Assembly (NCBI GenBank): GCA_044356555.1 | Contig: JBIKWB010000016.1 | Coordinates: 55,843-119,842 of the forward strand | Length of the DNA stretch: 64,000 nucleotides | Origin: Tous-C4FEB sp044356555 | Lineage (GTDB): Bacteria > Verrucomicrobiota > Verrucomicrobiia > Opitutales > Opitutaceae | Direction of reading: 5' to 3' | Part shown: in pieces, positions 35,601-43,698 of the stretch | Numbering within the stretch: the first letter of the stretch is position 1 | Layout of the letters: every line of letters begins with the position of its first letter | The notes under the pieces: model-generated | Databases searched by the model: none | Seen by the model: the letters and a program-made list of their open reading frames with translations, nothing else | Told to the model about the DNA's origin: nothing | Made by a program: the position numbers and the translations under genes

Positions 35601-36798
35601 GCGGTTCGGTCTCGGGGTGCAGGCGAAGATTTGGGACGACAAAGCGCCGCCGGATCATTTTCGCGTGCGGGTGCGGGTGTTGAACGACGTCGGCGTCGAG
35701 CTGTGCGCCAGCCGGGAGCTGGGCGAGATTCAGGCGGCGCTGAAGCAACGCGGTCGCGAGGCGACGGTGGCCGTGGCGAAGGCGGAACCCGAGGTGTGGC
35801 GGCGCGCGCGGGCGCAGTGGGAGAAGCCGCCGCAGACGGCGTGGACCTTTGGAGATTTGCCGCCTCGGGTGAACGTGAGCGAGCAGGCGGGCGTGCCCGT
35901 CGAAGCGTGGCCGGCGCTGGTGGTCGAGGCGGGAGGCGTGGCCTTGCGGCTGGCACGCACCCCGGAGGAAGCGCAGGCGGCGACGGCGCGAGGGCTGGCG
36001 GCGTTGTTGGAAACGCAGGTGCGGTATGAACTCGGCTGGCTGGAGCGGGATTTGAAGGCGTTGCGTGATTTGGGGGCGCTGCTCGCGACGCTGGTACCCT
36101 TGGCGGATTTGCAGGTGCACGCGCTGGGCTCGATTCGGGCGTGGATTTGCGATGCGAAGCGCGTGGGCGCGCTGACGGCGGCGGGGTTTGAAGCGGCCGT
36201 GAATCGGGCGAAGGCGGATCTGCGCGGGCTGGTGCCGCGTTACGTGGACCAATTGCGCGAGATCCTAAATCTGCGGCTGACGCTGGAAGTGCACCCGACC
36301 CCTTATGCGGGAATGGCGGCGGAGTTGGCGGGGTTGTTGCCGGCGGACTTTGTGCGGGTGACGCCTTATGGGCAGCTCGCGCAGTTTCCGCGTTATTTGA
36401 AGGCGATGAAGCAACGGGCGGATCGCTGGCGGCAGAATCCTGCAAAGGACGCGGAGCGCGCCCGTCAGTTGGCGCCGTATATCGCGGCGGTCGGGAAATT
36501 GCGCGGGCGGGAGGACGGCGCGGCGTTTCGCTGGCTGGTGGAGGAGTTTCGGGTGAGCGTGTTTGCCCAAGAACTGGGGACTTCGGAGCCGGTGTCGGCG
36601 GTGAAATTGGACCGCTGGTTGGCGGGCGCGGCGAAGGCGGGGCCGGAAGCGGCGAAGGCCGAAGTGCCGTCAAAATCGCTTGCGACCAAACCCGCGGTGG
36701 CGGTGGCGCCGGTGCCGATGGCGACTGTGAAAACGCCGGACAAAAAAAGCGCGCCGCTGAAAAACTTCGGCGCCCTTGATAAATTGATCCAGCGGTAG
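32695..36798 (+). CDS. hrpA: ATP-dependent RNA helicase HrpA (DEAH box)
   Basis: Encodes 1367 residues, starting at GTG 32695 (VAASDPQPSFPFR); no ATG lies between there and the P-loop, which decides the start. Walker A ILAGETGSGKTTQIPK is at about residues 41-56, then TQPRRVAALSISRRVADEL, the DEAH box VIIDEAHERSLNIDFLLGHL, SAT in IITSATIDTEAF, and motif VI QRKGRSGRVAEGVCIRLF. HA2, OB-fold and the long DUF3418 C-terminal domain follow, so the length is normal for HrpA (about 1300). In other bacteria HrpA resolves stalled ribosomes. Around residue 811 the gene contains an in-frame palindromic repeat (ERASSNDAPTG). Confidence 0.96.
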   Translation: MAASDPQPSFPFRIEFPPELPISARADEITAAIAEHQVVILAGETGSGKTTQIPKMCLAAGRGQRGRIACTQPRRVAALSISRRVADELNVEWGREVGCKIRFDDRTTGKTVIKFLTDGMLLAEVQGDPLLRDYDTVIIDEAHERSLNIDFLLGHLRTLRFKRPELKIIITSATIDTEAFSEAFDGAPIIKVEGRVYPVEVIYAPLDGLGSDYDENDENEDRSDAAAVASARAEALHYIDGAVEAVERITHESEAGDVLVFLPSERDIREVGDLLEGRRLRNCEIVPLFGRLSNAEQQRVFSSSQRRKIVLATNIAETSLTIPGIKFVVDTGLARVSRYTAASRTRRLPIEPVSQSSADQRKGRSGRVAEGVCIRLFSEKDFLERPRFTEPEIRRANLADVILRLKAFGLGDIERFPFINPPAPKAIRSGYLLLEEIGALEVEAAGELARPLTEIGRELARLPVDPTVGRMILQGRTERALREVLVIAAGLSIQDPRDRPMDKQQQADAAHRRFAHPDSDFLTLLNIWETFHDEFERLTQAKLRRFCRDHFLSYTRLREWRDVHAQLLDTLRERDAFRMTSIYDGTREHAERNPDQPLAFGTPGYRAIHRSVLAGLLGNIAQLDEDNGGYKATNDRRVALFPGSVLFRREEPKRGKPDPAAAPKKGPKTPRWIMAAEMMETTRIFARTCARLDPMWALELGSHVVRVAHSEPFWNEEAGRVMVKQRTRLYGLELESRAVGYGKINPAHATEIFIREALVNDTVVFPLDCLIHNRAVRAKIENALTRTRDTGYLNLDEAIYRFYAARLAEERASSNDAPTGISTVAELVDLVRERKGAEPKFLMLEPEDLRDPETLVHDAVAFPEAVALANSALPLAYTYKPGQADDGVTLDVNVRDAASLTPAALDWAVPGHLEAKVEHYLRALPKELRRAFVPLSENAKKFAGWVAARDRLTDRRETLTEALAAELRERFGLGVQAKIWDDKAPPDHFRVRVRVLNDVGVELCASRELGEIQAALKQRGREATVAVAKAEPEVWRRARAQWEKPPQTAWTFGDLPPRVNVSEQAGVPVEAWPALVVEAGGVALRLARTPEEAQAATARGLAALLETQVRYELGWLERDLKALRDLGALLATLVPLADLQVHALGSIRAWICDAKRVGALTAAGFEAAVNRAKADLRGLVPRYVDQLREILNLRLTLEVHPTPYAGMAAELAGLLPADFVRVTPYGQLAQFPRYLKAMKQRADRWRQNPAKDAERARQLAPYIAAVGKLRGREDGAAFRWLVEEFRVSVFAQELGTSEPVSAVKLDRWLAGAAKAGPEAAKAEVPSKSLATKPAVAVAPVPMATVKTPDKKSAPLKNFGALDKLIQR
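35126..35150. repeat. Palindrome with CTAC tail inserted in frame in hrpA
   Basis: GAGCGTCGT-CGA-ACGACGCTC followed by CTAC. It adds about eight residues to HrpA in a surface-like linker. Confidence 0.7.
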
Positions 36799-36818
36799 CT
36801 CGGCGGCGGCAGCGACGA

Positions 36819-37628
36819 TCAGCGTTGCGCGGAGTGGAGGGGGTCGACGGTGGCGAGGGTGCGGTCGAGGGCGCGGCGGAGAGTCCAAGCGCGCTCGGTG
36901 GGGTCGGGGTTTTTCGCCGACTCGACGAGCGCGGTGCGGAGGATTTGGTTCGCTGCGGCCGGGAGTTGGGCGAAGGCGATGAGGGATTCGGCGGTCACTT
37001 CGTAGATGGCGGCGCAAGCGGCGGGTTGGCCGTCGTTGAAGAGCGGGACGCCGCGTTCGATGGCGAGGGCGATCAGGCGGACGGGTGATCCGCCGACCAT
37101 GGCCGCGGTGGCGACGGCTTTTTTCTCGGGCAAAAGAACGGTGTCGATGACGTGGATCACGCCGTTGCTCGTGTTGATATCGGCGGCGGTGAGCTTGGCG
37201 CCGTTAACGCGGACGGAACCGTCTTTGAAGGCGATGGCGACGGTTTCGTCGGCGAGTGTTTTCGCGCTGCCTTTTTCAAGGGCGGTGGAAAGCGGGATGC
37301 GCGCGGCGATGACGTGAAGTTTGAGGATCGCGACGAGTTGGGCTTTGTTCTCGGGCTGAAGGAGAGACTCAAGCGTGCCCTTGGGCAGTTTGGCAAAGGC
37401 GGCGTCGGTGGGGGCGAAGACGGTGAACGGCCCCGCGCTTTTGAGCGCGCCGACGAGATCGGCGGCGGTGAGGGCGGCGGCGAGCGTCTTAAACGAGCCG
37501 GCGGCGACGGCGGTGTCGACGATATCGGCTTTGGCGGCGGTGGATGGGGCGGCAAGGGCGACGAATGGTGCGAGAGCCCCAAGGAGGACTAGAGCGAGGA
37601 GCTTGGAAGGGAGGGAACGACTTTTCAT
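36819..37628 (-). CDS. Exported fasciclin-domain protein
   Basis: Encodes 269 residues. Signal peptide of about 26 residues (LLALVLLGALAPFVALA). One FAS1 domain at about 33-170: DIVDTAVAAGSFKTLAAALT, GPFTVFAPTDAAFAKLPKGT, KLHVIAARIPLS and NGVIHVIDTVLLPE, all diagnostic. The C-terminal 95 residues are a helical extension (IALAIERGVPLFNDGQPAAC) not found in simple FAS1 proteins. It is probably periplasmic or surface located, with an adhesion-like role. Convergent with hrpA (20 bp). Confidence 0.92.
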   Translation of the reverse strand: MKSRSLPSKLLALVLLGALAPFVALAAPSTAAKADIVDTAVAAGSFKTLAAALTAADLVGALKSAGPFTVFAPTDAAFAKLPKGTLESLLQPENKAQLVAILKLHVIAARIPLSTALEKGSAKTLADETVAIAFKDGSVRVNGAKLTAADINTSNGVIHVIDTVLLPEKKAVATAAMVGGSPVRLIALAIERGVPLFNDGQPAACAAIYEVTAESLIAFAQLPAAANQILRTALVESAKNPDPTERAWTLRRALDRTLATVDPLHSAQR

Positions 37629-37794
37629 AAGATGGGTGAGTTAGCTGAATTGAGGTTTTGAAAACCCGCGGCTGTCGGGAGCTTTCGGGGAGATACTATG
37701 TTTGGAGTCATGCGACGGATGCATGGCGCCGGAGGATAAGCATGGTGGGAGCAGTGGCTCGGCTTAGGCTGCGGGTAACCCCCTCAGTTACCCT

Positions 37795-38071
37795 ATGAAT
37801 ACTCCATTGTCCGCGCTCCTTGAGCGCAAAAATTCCCGCGCTGCACACCGTCGCGTCGTCTCTGACCATCGCCGAATCGGTTGCGGAAGCTAACCGGCAC
37901 CGCATCGGCTGCGTCCTCGTCGGCGAGGGCGGCGATCCGAAAACGAAACGGGTCGCCGACGTCATGTCGGCCAACGTGATGACCGTTTCCCCCGACGCGA
38001 CGGTGGAGCAGACGATGGTGATGTTTGCCGAGCGCCTGAAGAGCTACATCGCGGGCGGGCTGTCCGCCTGA
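37795..38071 (+). pseudogene. Collapsed CBS-domain-pair protein
   Basis: The start MNTPLSALLERKNS (ATG 37795) is in one frame, and the continuation LHTVASSLTIAESVAEANRH, RIGCVLVGEGGDPKTKRVAD and VMSANVMTVSPDATVEQTMV, then MFAERLKSYIAGGLSA, is in another, so a frameshift lies at about 37835-37850. Compared with ordinary two-CBS proteins of about 140-150 residues, two blocks are missing: after GCVLV (the G-x-F-T-E-R-D segment) and after MFAE (the RHLPV...G-x-I-S-x-x-D segment), each at the same place of its CBS repeat. A TTG at 37820 could still start an 83-residue product. Probably a pseudogene. Positions 37629-37794 hold nothing recognisable. Confidence 0.65.
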
Positions 38072-38129
38072 GATCGGCCGAGGCGCACGCGTGGTTTGAC
38101 GCCCGTGTGTCGCCCCGAAAGGTTTGGTC

Positions 38130-38939
38130 ATGTTGACATCACTTTTGTGTTGTGGAGTAGCGATGACGTTGGCGGTGACGGCGGTGGCCAAGGTGACCAT
38201 CAAGCCGGTCGCGTATGAACACGGCGGCGTTAAGCTGGAGGGTTTTCTCGTCTATGATGAGACCAAGGTCTCGGTCGCGAAACCGGGCGCTGGCGTTTTG
38301 GTGGTGCCGGAGTGGTGGGGATTGAACGACTACGCGAAGGGCCGCGCGGTGCAGCTGGCCGAGCTCGGCTATGTGGCGTTTGCGGTCGATATGTATGGCG
38401 CCGGGGTTGTCACGGACGACGTGAAGCGCGCGGGCGAACTCGCGGGACAATTCTACGGCAAGCCGTTGATGGCGGAGCGGGCGCGGGCGGGGCTCGATCA
38501 ATTGCTCGCGACCAAGCTGGCCGATCCGGCGCGGGTGGCGTCGATCGGTTACTGCTTCGGCGGCGCGGTGAGTCAGGCGCTCGCCTACAGCGGGGCTCCG
38601 CTCGCCGGGATCGTGAGTTTTCATGGCTCGCTCATTCCGGCGTCGGCCGAAGCGGCGGCGGCGAATCGGGCCAAGTTTCTAATCTGTCACGGTGCGGTGG
38701 ATCCGTTTATCAAGCCGGAGGAGCTGGCCGCGTTTACGAAGTCGATGGATGCCGGCAAATTTGATTACCAGTTCATCAGCTACGCGGGGGCGATACATGC
38801 GTTCACGAACCCGAAGGCGGACGAGGTCGCGAAGGCGACGGGATTGGTGGGCGGGATCGGCTATAACGCGGCGGCCGACGCGCGCTCGTGGGCGCACATG
38901 CGGACATTTTTTGCAGAAATTTTGGCCGTCAAGAAATGA
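38130..38939 (+). CDS. Exported dienelactone hydrolase-family protein
   Basis: Encodes 269 residues from ATG 38130 (a TTG two codons earlier is less likely). Signal peptide at residues 1-22 (LTSLLCCGVAMTLAVTAVA). Alpha/beta hydrolase with a cysteine nucleophile in IGYCFGGAV, as in dienelactone hydrolase, an acidic residue in CHGAVDPFIKPE and the histidine in GAIHAFTNP. Also VLVVPEWWGLNDYAKGRAVQ and YVAFAVDMYG. Family members cleave small lactones or esters. Its stop overlaps the next start (ATGA), so it is coupled to the lipoprotein gene. Confidence 0.92.
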   Translation: MLTSLLCCGVAMTLAVTAVAKVTIKPVAYEHGGVKLEGFLVYDETKVSVAKPGAGVLVVPEWWGLNDYAKGRAVQLAELGYVAFAVDMYGAGVVTDDVKRAGELAGQFYGKPLMAERARAGLDQLLATKLADPARVASIGYCFGGAVSQALAYSGAPLAGIVSFHGSLIPASAEAAAANRAKFLICHGAVDPFIKPEELAAFTKSMDAGKFDYQFISYAGAIHAFTNPKADEVAKATGLVGGIGYNAAADARSWAHMRTFFAEILAVKK

Positions 38940-39415
38940 GACGCTCGCCACCGTTCGGCCGGGAAGGGCAGTTGATTTTGGCTGTCTGCGTGTTGGGCGC
39001 CGGATTGACCGGCTGTCTGGCGACGAAGGTGGTGACGGCGCCGATTAAGTTGGCGGCGACGACGGTGGTGGTGGTGGGGGAGACGGCGGGCGCGGTGGTG
39101 AAGACGACGGGCAAAGTCGCGGCGGGGGCGGTGCGGGCGTCGGGAACGGTCGCCGACGGCGGGATCGCGGTGGCGGCGAAGCTCGCGCGGGCCGGGATGG
39201 TGACGTTTGTTGATGGAGCGACCGGTGCGGTCGCGCGGGTGCCTTGGCAACCTGGGCTGACGTTGGCGGGCGGTGCGGAGGCGGCAAAAGTGCGGCTGGC
39301 GGCGCAGGCGGTGCAAGTGATCCGAGCCGGGCAGCTCGCGTATCAGCTGACGCAGCCCAAAGTCGCGTTGCCGCTCGCCGCGGGGGATGTGGTGCGGGTC
39401 GGCCCAAAAGGTTAG
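38936..39415 (+). CDS. Small lipoprotein, Val/Ala/Thr-rich
   Basis: Encodes 159 residues. Lipobox VLGAGLTGC ends with the cysteine at about residue 24, so the mature protein should be lipid-anchored. The next 70 residues are a low-complexity run of small and beta-branched residues (KVVTAPIKLAATTVVVVGET, then AGAVVKTTGKVAAGAVRASG). The C-terminal part is helical. The ATG is chosen because it overlaps the dienelactone hydrolase stop by 4 bp and directly precedes the signal. Function unknown. Confidence 0.75.
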   Translation: MRRSPPFGREGQLILAVCVLGAGLTGCLATKVVTAPIKLAATTVVVVGETAGAVVKTTGKVAAGAVRASGTVADGGIAVAAKLARAGMVTFVDGATGAVARVPWQPGLTLAGGAEAAKVRLAAQAVQVIRAGQLAYQLTQPKVALPLAAGDVVRVGPKG

Positions 39416-39453
39416 CACGCCGGACTTTCGGGCGGCTTGCCACGGTGGGTTGA

Positions 39454-39909
39454 ATGCGCTTTTTCGCGCGCATGAATCTCACCGATGCCCGAGTTTTGGT
39501 CCAAGCCGCGATCGAGCGGATGCGGCTCGCTTATGGCGCCGTGGTCTTCGACGAGTGGGCGTTGCTCGCGACGACTGCGAGGCACGGCGGGGTGCTGGCC
39601 TATGGCGGGCCGCGACTCGAAAGCTTCCGGCAGTGCTTCGCGACGGATGTGGAACTGCTCCGGAGCGCGGCGGCCGGGCAATCGTTGGCCGTGGGCGATT
39701 TTCTCTTTGCGCTGGAAGCGGCAGGGACGCGCTACGACGCGCTGCTGCGGGTGGGCGCGGGGAGTTTTCTGGTGTGCAATCATACGCAGAAAACGATGAT
39801 GGAGATCCGGGCCGAGCCGACGTGGCTGCGCGCGCAGACGGCGTTCGTCGAGCTGGCCGAGGATTTTCGGACCGATCCGCTGGAGGCGGAGGCGGGCGCG
39901 AACCACTGA
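39454..39909 (+). CDS. Uncharacterised small protein
   Basis: Encodes 151 residues (or 145 if it starts at the ATG at 39472, MNLTDARV). It has no signal or membrane segment. Regular alpha/beta pattern: DARVLVQAAIERMRLAYGAV, VFDEWALLATTARHGGVLAY, then GDFLFALEAAGTRYDALLRV, GAGSFLVCNHTQKTMMEIRA. The composition resembles a small ligand-binding or roadblock-like fold, but I cannot assign a family. The gene is convergent with the CaCA-type gene 9 bp away, and its codon use is like its neighbours, so it is likely real. Confidence 0.75.
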   Translation: MRFFARMNLTDARVLVQAAIERMRLAYGAVVFDEWALLATTARHGGVLAYGGPRLESFRQCFATDVELLRSAAAGQSLAVGDFLFALEAAGTRYDALLRVGAGSFLVCNHTQKTMMEIRAEPTWLRAQTAFVELAEDFRTDPLEAEAGANH

Positions 39910-39918
39910 CGGCGGGCT

Positions 39919-40944
39919 TTAGGCGAAGAGCCCGGAGCCAAGGAACCACGCGTAAGCGGCGAGCAGCGGCCAGCCGGCCCAACGGGGCAGGCCGCGATGG
40001 AAGGCGAGCGCGGTGGCGTGGACGACGATGGCCCCGACCAGAATGCCGAGTCCGAGCGAGAATGCCGGTGGAACCGCCAACGGCTGCACGAGGGCGCCGA
40101 GGCCGAGGCAGAGCGGAATGCAGATGTGGCCGTCACCGATTTGGGAGGCATAGACGATATCGGCGCGGCGGCGGGCGGCGTAGAAAAAGGCGAGCAAGGC
40201 ATTGGGCAACACCATGAGCAGGCCGCTGAGCCAGCCGAGTGACTGCGCACCGAAGGGCAGGTCTTTTTGGGTGGAAAGCCAGGCGACGATCCAATCGAGG
40301 CTCACGTAGACGACGTAAGCGCCGGCGAGCAGCACGGCGACATCGAGATAAAAAAACGGGCTGAAGGCGCGGCGCTGGGTGACGTTATTCTTCAGGATAT
40401 CGAAGACCTGAAACGCCTGCCAAAAGAGAAAGAGACCGACGAGGACGAGACCGTCGCGCGCTTCGAGCCGGCCGTCCTCGGCGAGAATCCAAGTGATGCC
40501 GGCGAAAAACAGGCCGGCCGTGAGCGAAAGCAGGAGAGAAAGCCGGGTGAGGCTGCGGGCGGTATCGGCGGCCGCGGCGCGGTCGGGGCCGGAGGAGTTG
40601 CGGCGGGCGGACTTCTTGGCGGAGCCGGGGAGGAGCGTGAGACCGAAACAGAGCGCGGGCAGACCGAGGAGAACGGTGAGGTTGGTGACGTTGTTGACGA
40701 GACAGTTGGTGAGAATGGCCGACGGGGATTCCCCGCGGGAGGCAACGATGGCGACGAAGAGCAGATTCCCGAGGCCCGAACAGTAGGGCATGATGAGGGT
40801 GCCGACGGCGGTGCCCTCAAGCCCATGGCGGAGCAGCGCCTCGAAGCGCCAAATCATCAGGAGCGAGGCGGCGAGGAACAGAGCAAGGTAAGTCCACGGG
40901 CCGGCGAGGCCGAGAGTCTCGATGGATTCGGCGAGCGGATTCAC
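39919..40944 (-). CDS. Sodium/calcium exchanger-like (CaCA) membrane protein
   Basis: A 341-residue membrane protein with about ten hydrophobic segments in two halves around a charged loop (KKSARRNSSGPDRAAAADTA). Each half carries an alpha-repeat-like motif: EGTAVGTLIMPYCSGLGNLL in the first and QSLGWLSGLLMVLPNALLAF in the second, with SQIGDGHICIPLCLGL. This fits the NCX fold, but the canonical acidic residues of the alpha repeats are not obvious, so the ion is uncertain. Its start overlaps the ABC ATPase stop by 4 bp, which couples the two genes. Confidence 0.8.
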   Translation of the reverse strand: MNPLAESIETLGLAGPWTYLALFLAASLLMIWRFEALLRHGLEGTAVGTLIMPYCSGLGNLLFVAIVASRGESPSAILTNCLVNNVTNLTVLLGLPALCFGLTLLPGSAKKSARRNSSGPDRAAAADTARSLTRLSLLLSLTAGLFFAGITWILAEDGRLEARDGLVLVGLFLFWQAFQVFDILKNNVTQRRAFSPFFYLDVAVLLAGAYVVYVSLDWIVAWLSTQKDLPFGAQSLGWLSGLLMVLPNALLAFFYAARRRADIVYASQIGDGHICIPLCLGLGALVQPLAVPPAFSLGLGILVGAIVVHATALAFHRGLPRWAGWPLLAAYAWFLGSGLFA

Positions 40945-41732
40945 GCGCGGTCGGCGACCCAGCCGAGGGCATAGCGGCCTTGGCGGCGGCGCAGTCGGAG
41001 CGGCGCGCCAAAGGTGGCGGCGAGTCGGGCGGTCGTGAGCGTGGTGGCGCGGGGGCCAGCGGCGACCACGCGGCCGGCGCGGAGCAAGAGCGCGTGGGTG
41101 AAGCAGGGCAGAATTTCTTCGACGTGGTGCGTGACCAAGACGAGGGCGGGGCAGTTTTTCCGGCCGGAGAGTGTTTGCAGAAAGCGGAGAAATTCTTCAC
41201 GGGCGACGGGATCCAAGCCGGCGCAAGGCTCGTCGAGAATGAGCAGCCGCGGGCGAGCCATGAGAGCGCGAGCGATGAGGATACGCTGGCGCTCGCCTTG
41301 GGAGAGAAACTGCCACTCGCGATTGATGAGACGGGTGGCCCCGAGCAGGCGGAGGAGTTTTTTCGCGGCGAGGAGGTCGGCTCGGGTCGGCGTCAGCCAG
41401 AGATCGAGTTGGGCGTAGCGGCCGCTGACGACAGTTTCGATCGCAGGCTCGGCGGCTGGCACGCTGGCTTGGAGTGCGCTGGTGACGATACCGAGTTTGA
41501 GGCGGAGGTCGCGCCAATCGGTTTCGCCGTAGCGTTGGCCGAGGACGGCGATGTCGCCGCCGGTGGGTGAGAGGTAACCGAGGAGGGTCTTGAGCAGGGT
41601 GGTTTTGCCGCAGCCGTTGGCCCCGAGGATCGTCCAGTGTTCGCCGCGTCGCACCCGCCAGTCGAGGCTGTGGAGGATGACGGTGTCGCCGCGCGTCACG
41701 CGGAGGCCGGAAACGTCGAGAATCAGAGACAT
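40941..41732 (-). CDS. ABC transporter ATP-binding protein
   Basis: A 263-residue ATPase. Walker A ILGANGCGKTTLLKTLLG (about residues 35-52), Q-loop, signature FLSQGERQRILIARAL, Walker B PRLLILDEPCAGLD and the switch histidine in VLVTHHVEEI. It resembles the YlmA/ModF-like group of stand-alone ATPases. The start at 41732 (MSLILDVSGL) fits the family; ten further residues upstream are unsupported. The only membrane partner nearby is the CaCA-like protein, which is not an ABC permease, so the real partner is unknown. Confidence 0.92.
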   Translation of the reverse strand: MSLILDVSGLRVTRGDTVILHSLDWRVRRGEHWTILGANGCGKTTLLKTLLGYLSPTGGDIAVLGQRYGETDWRDLRLKLGIVTSALQASVPAAEPAIETVVSGRYAQLDLWLTPTRADLLAAKKLLRLLGATRLINREWQFLSQGERQRILIARALMARPRLLILDEPCAGLDPVAREEFLRFLQTLSGRKNCPALVLVTHHVEEILPCFTHALLLRAGRVVAAGPRATTLTTARLAATFGAPLRLRRRQGRYALGWVADRA

Positions 41733-41827
41733 GGAAGGGGAGCATGAATTTTCGCGGGCCACGGCGTCAATGGCCGGGGGCGGAGCCGGGAGTTGCGCGG
41801 CGCGCGGTGACGGCTCACGTTGGCCGG

Positions 41828-43333
41828 ATGCGAAACGTTATCGGGTTGTTTTTTGGCCTGCTCGTGGTGGCCGTGGGGGCGGCGCAAGCGCGGCCATTTA
41901 TGGTGATGGTTTACAACGTGGAGAATCTCCACGACGCGGACGGTGTGGCGACCTTTGAGGACTATCAGCCGGCGCGTTACTCCAAGACCCATGTGCTGAC
42001 GAAGTTGAACAACATCGCCAAAGTTTTGGCGCAATTCGAGGGCGGGCGCGGACCCGATGTGATCCTGTTTCAGGAATTGGAGGCGGACTTTACGCCCGGC
42101 AAAGCGGCACCGAACTATCCGGAGATTTTGGCGCGCTACGCGGGGGTAAAGATCGACGCGATGCTCGGGGCGAAGTTTAACGCTGAAATCGCCGACCTCC
42201 CGTCGGAGGCGCTCCTGTTGAAGACCTTGGCCGACCGGGGGATGACGGGTTATTTTGTCGAAGTGCCGGCGGTGGTCGCGCCGAAAGACGCGCCCGAGCG
42301 AAAACTGGAGCAGAAGTGCGTCGTGTTTACGCGGTTTCCCGTGAAGCACGCGCGGTCCTACGCGACGGCCAACGCCCGCGCGGTGCAGGAAGTGCTCATC
42401 GAGGTGGACGGTGCGCCGCTCTATCTTTTCAACAATCACTGGAAGTCGGGCGCGAGCGATCCGGCGACGGAAAAAGACCGCATCGAAAACGCGCGCACGT
42501 TGCGCACGCGACTGACGGATATCCTCAAAGAAGACCCGCATGCCGATGTGATCGTGGGCGGGGATCTCAATTCCCAATACAATCACAGCCGACGCTACGC
42601 GAAGACGATGAAGCAGACCGGCATCAACGACGTGCTTGGCTCGCAAGGCAACGAACTCGCGGTGCGTGGGACGACGCGCGATCTCTACAATCTCTGGTAT
42701 GAACTGCCGGCAGAGCAACGCGGGAGCGACACGTTCCGCGGGGAATGGGGCACGTTGATGCACCTGATCGTGAGCCGCGGACTCTATGACTTCCGCGGGG
42801 TGCAATACGCGGACAACTCGTTTGCGGTGGCGAAAACTCCCGGGATGAACGCCGATGCGAAAGGCTTGCCGGTGCGCTGGTCGGGCGACGGCGCGACCGG
42901 CTCGGGTTTCTCGGACCATTTTCCGATCTACGCGCGATTCGTGACCGTGCCGGACGGCCGGGCGGACAAGTATCTGCCGCTGAAAAACGCCTCGACGGAG
43001 CCGGCAACGGTGGCGGTGGTGAAGATCGATTATGCCGGGATCGACGTGGAAAAGACCGCGCTCAAGGCGGCGCAGATTCCGGCGGACCAGAGCATCCGAT
43101 CCGACGCGTTCAAAGGAAAACTTTTCCGCGTGGAAGGCAAAGTGGGGAAGGCGAAGCGCCTCAGCGTCGAGTTCATGGGTGAGACTTACGATGTTTACAG
43201 TCATGATCCCGCGCTGCTGGCCAAGCTGCGGGAGGACCACCAAGCCGGGGATACGCTGCGGTTTTACGGCGAACTCGGAATCTTTCGGGAGCGTTGGCAG
43301 TTTGTCGTCCAAGACCCGAGTTGGGTAAAATGA
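41828..43333 (+). CDS. Exported endonuclease/exonuclease/phosphatase with C-terminal OB-like domain
   Basis: Encodes 501 residues. Signal peptide at residues 1-21 (GLFFGLLVVAVGAAQA). EEP-superfamily catalytic domain: MVYNVENLHDADG, VILFQELE, LFNNHWKSGASDPATE, DVIVGGDLNSQYNHS and the final GSGFSDHFPIYARF with the catalytic aspartate and histidine. The last 100 residues (SDAFKGKLFRVEGKVGKAKR, LRFYGELGIFRERWQFVVQD) look like an OB-fold nucleic-acid-binding domain, as in some extracellular nucleases. It is the first gene of a four-gene chain linked by ATGA overlaps. Confidence 0.9.
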   Translation: MRNVIGLFFGLLVVAVGAAQARPFMVMVYNVENLHDADGVATFEDYQPARYSKTHVLTKLNNIAKVLAQFEGGRGPDVILFQELEADFTPGKAAPNYPEILARYAGVKIDAMLGAKFNAEIADLPSEALLLKTLADRGMTGYFVEVPAVVAPKDAPERKLEQKCVVFTRFPVKHARSYATANARAVQEVLIEVDGAPLYLFNNHWKSGASDPATEKDRIENARTLRTRLTDILKEDPHADVIVGGDLNSQYNHSRRYAKTMKQTGINDVLGSQGNELAVRGTTRDLYNLWYELPAEQRGSDTFRGEWGTLMHLIVSRGLYDFRGVQYADNSFAVAKTPGMNADAKGLPVRWSGDGATGSGFSDHFPIYARFVTVPDGRADKYLPLKNASTEPATVAVVKIDYAGIDVEKTALKAAQIPADQSIRSDAFKGKLFRVEGKVGKAKRLSVEFMGETYDVYSHDPALLAKLREDHQAGDTLRFYGELGIFRERWQFVVQDPSWVK

Positions 43334-43698
43334 GCGCCCTTACCGTCTACACCTATTCGAACTGCGACAGCTGCCGGCGCGCCGTGACGTGGCTGCGCGG
43401 CCGTGGGCTGGACTTTGTCGAGAAGCCGATCCGCGAGACGCCGCCGAGCGGGGCCGAGCTGAAGCGAATGCTCGCGGCGCAGGGCGGTGAGCTGCGGAAG
43501 CTTTTCAACACCTCGGGCCTCGACTACCGGGCGCAAGGATTGGGCGAGAAGTTGCCGGCGATGACGGAGACGGCCGCGCTGGCATTGCTTGCGGGCAACG
43601 GAAATCTGGTGAAACGCCCGTTTTTGCTCGGAGCCGACGGTCTGGGTTTGGTGGGTTTTAACGAAGCCGTCTGGGCGGTGCGACTGGGGGGCAAATGA
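43330..43698 (+). CDS. ArsC/Spx-family thioredoxin-fold protein
   Basis: A 122-residue member of the ArsC/YffB/Spx family. The redox motif C-D-S-C in YTYSNCDSCRRAVTWLRGRG is at the N-terminus, then RETPPSGAELKRMLAAQGGE, FNTSGLDYRAQGLGEKL and LVKRPFLLGADGLGLVGFNE with the family's conserved R-P pair. It could reduce arsenate or act as an Spx-like redox protein. No ars genes are near, so the arsenate role is doubtful. It overlaps the nuclease stop and the next start by 4 bp each. Confidence 0.9.
   Translation: MSALTVYTYSNCDSCRRAVTWLRGRGLDFVEKPIRETPPSGAELKRMLAAQGGELRKLFNTSGLDYRAQGLGEKLPAMTETAALALLAGNGNLVKRPFLLGADGLGLVGFNEAVWAVRLGGK

Noticed and set aside
33907..36252. Long minus-strand open frame of 781 codons opposite hrpA
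   Set aside because: It is arginine/proline/histidine-rich with no domain and lies wholly antisense to a well-supported helicase; a by-product of high GC codon bias.
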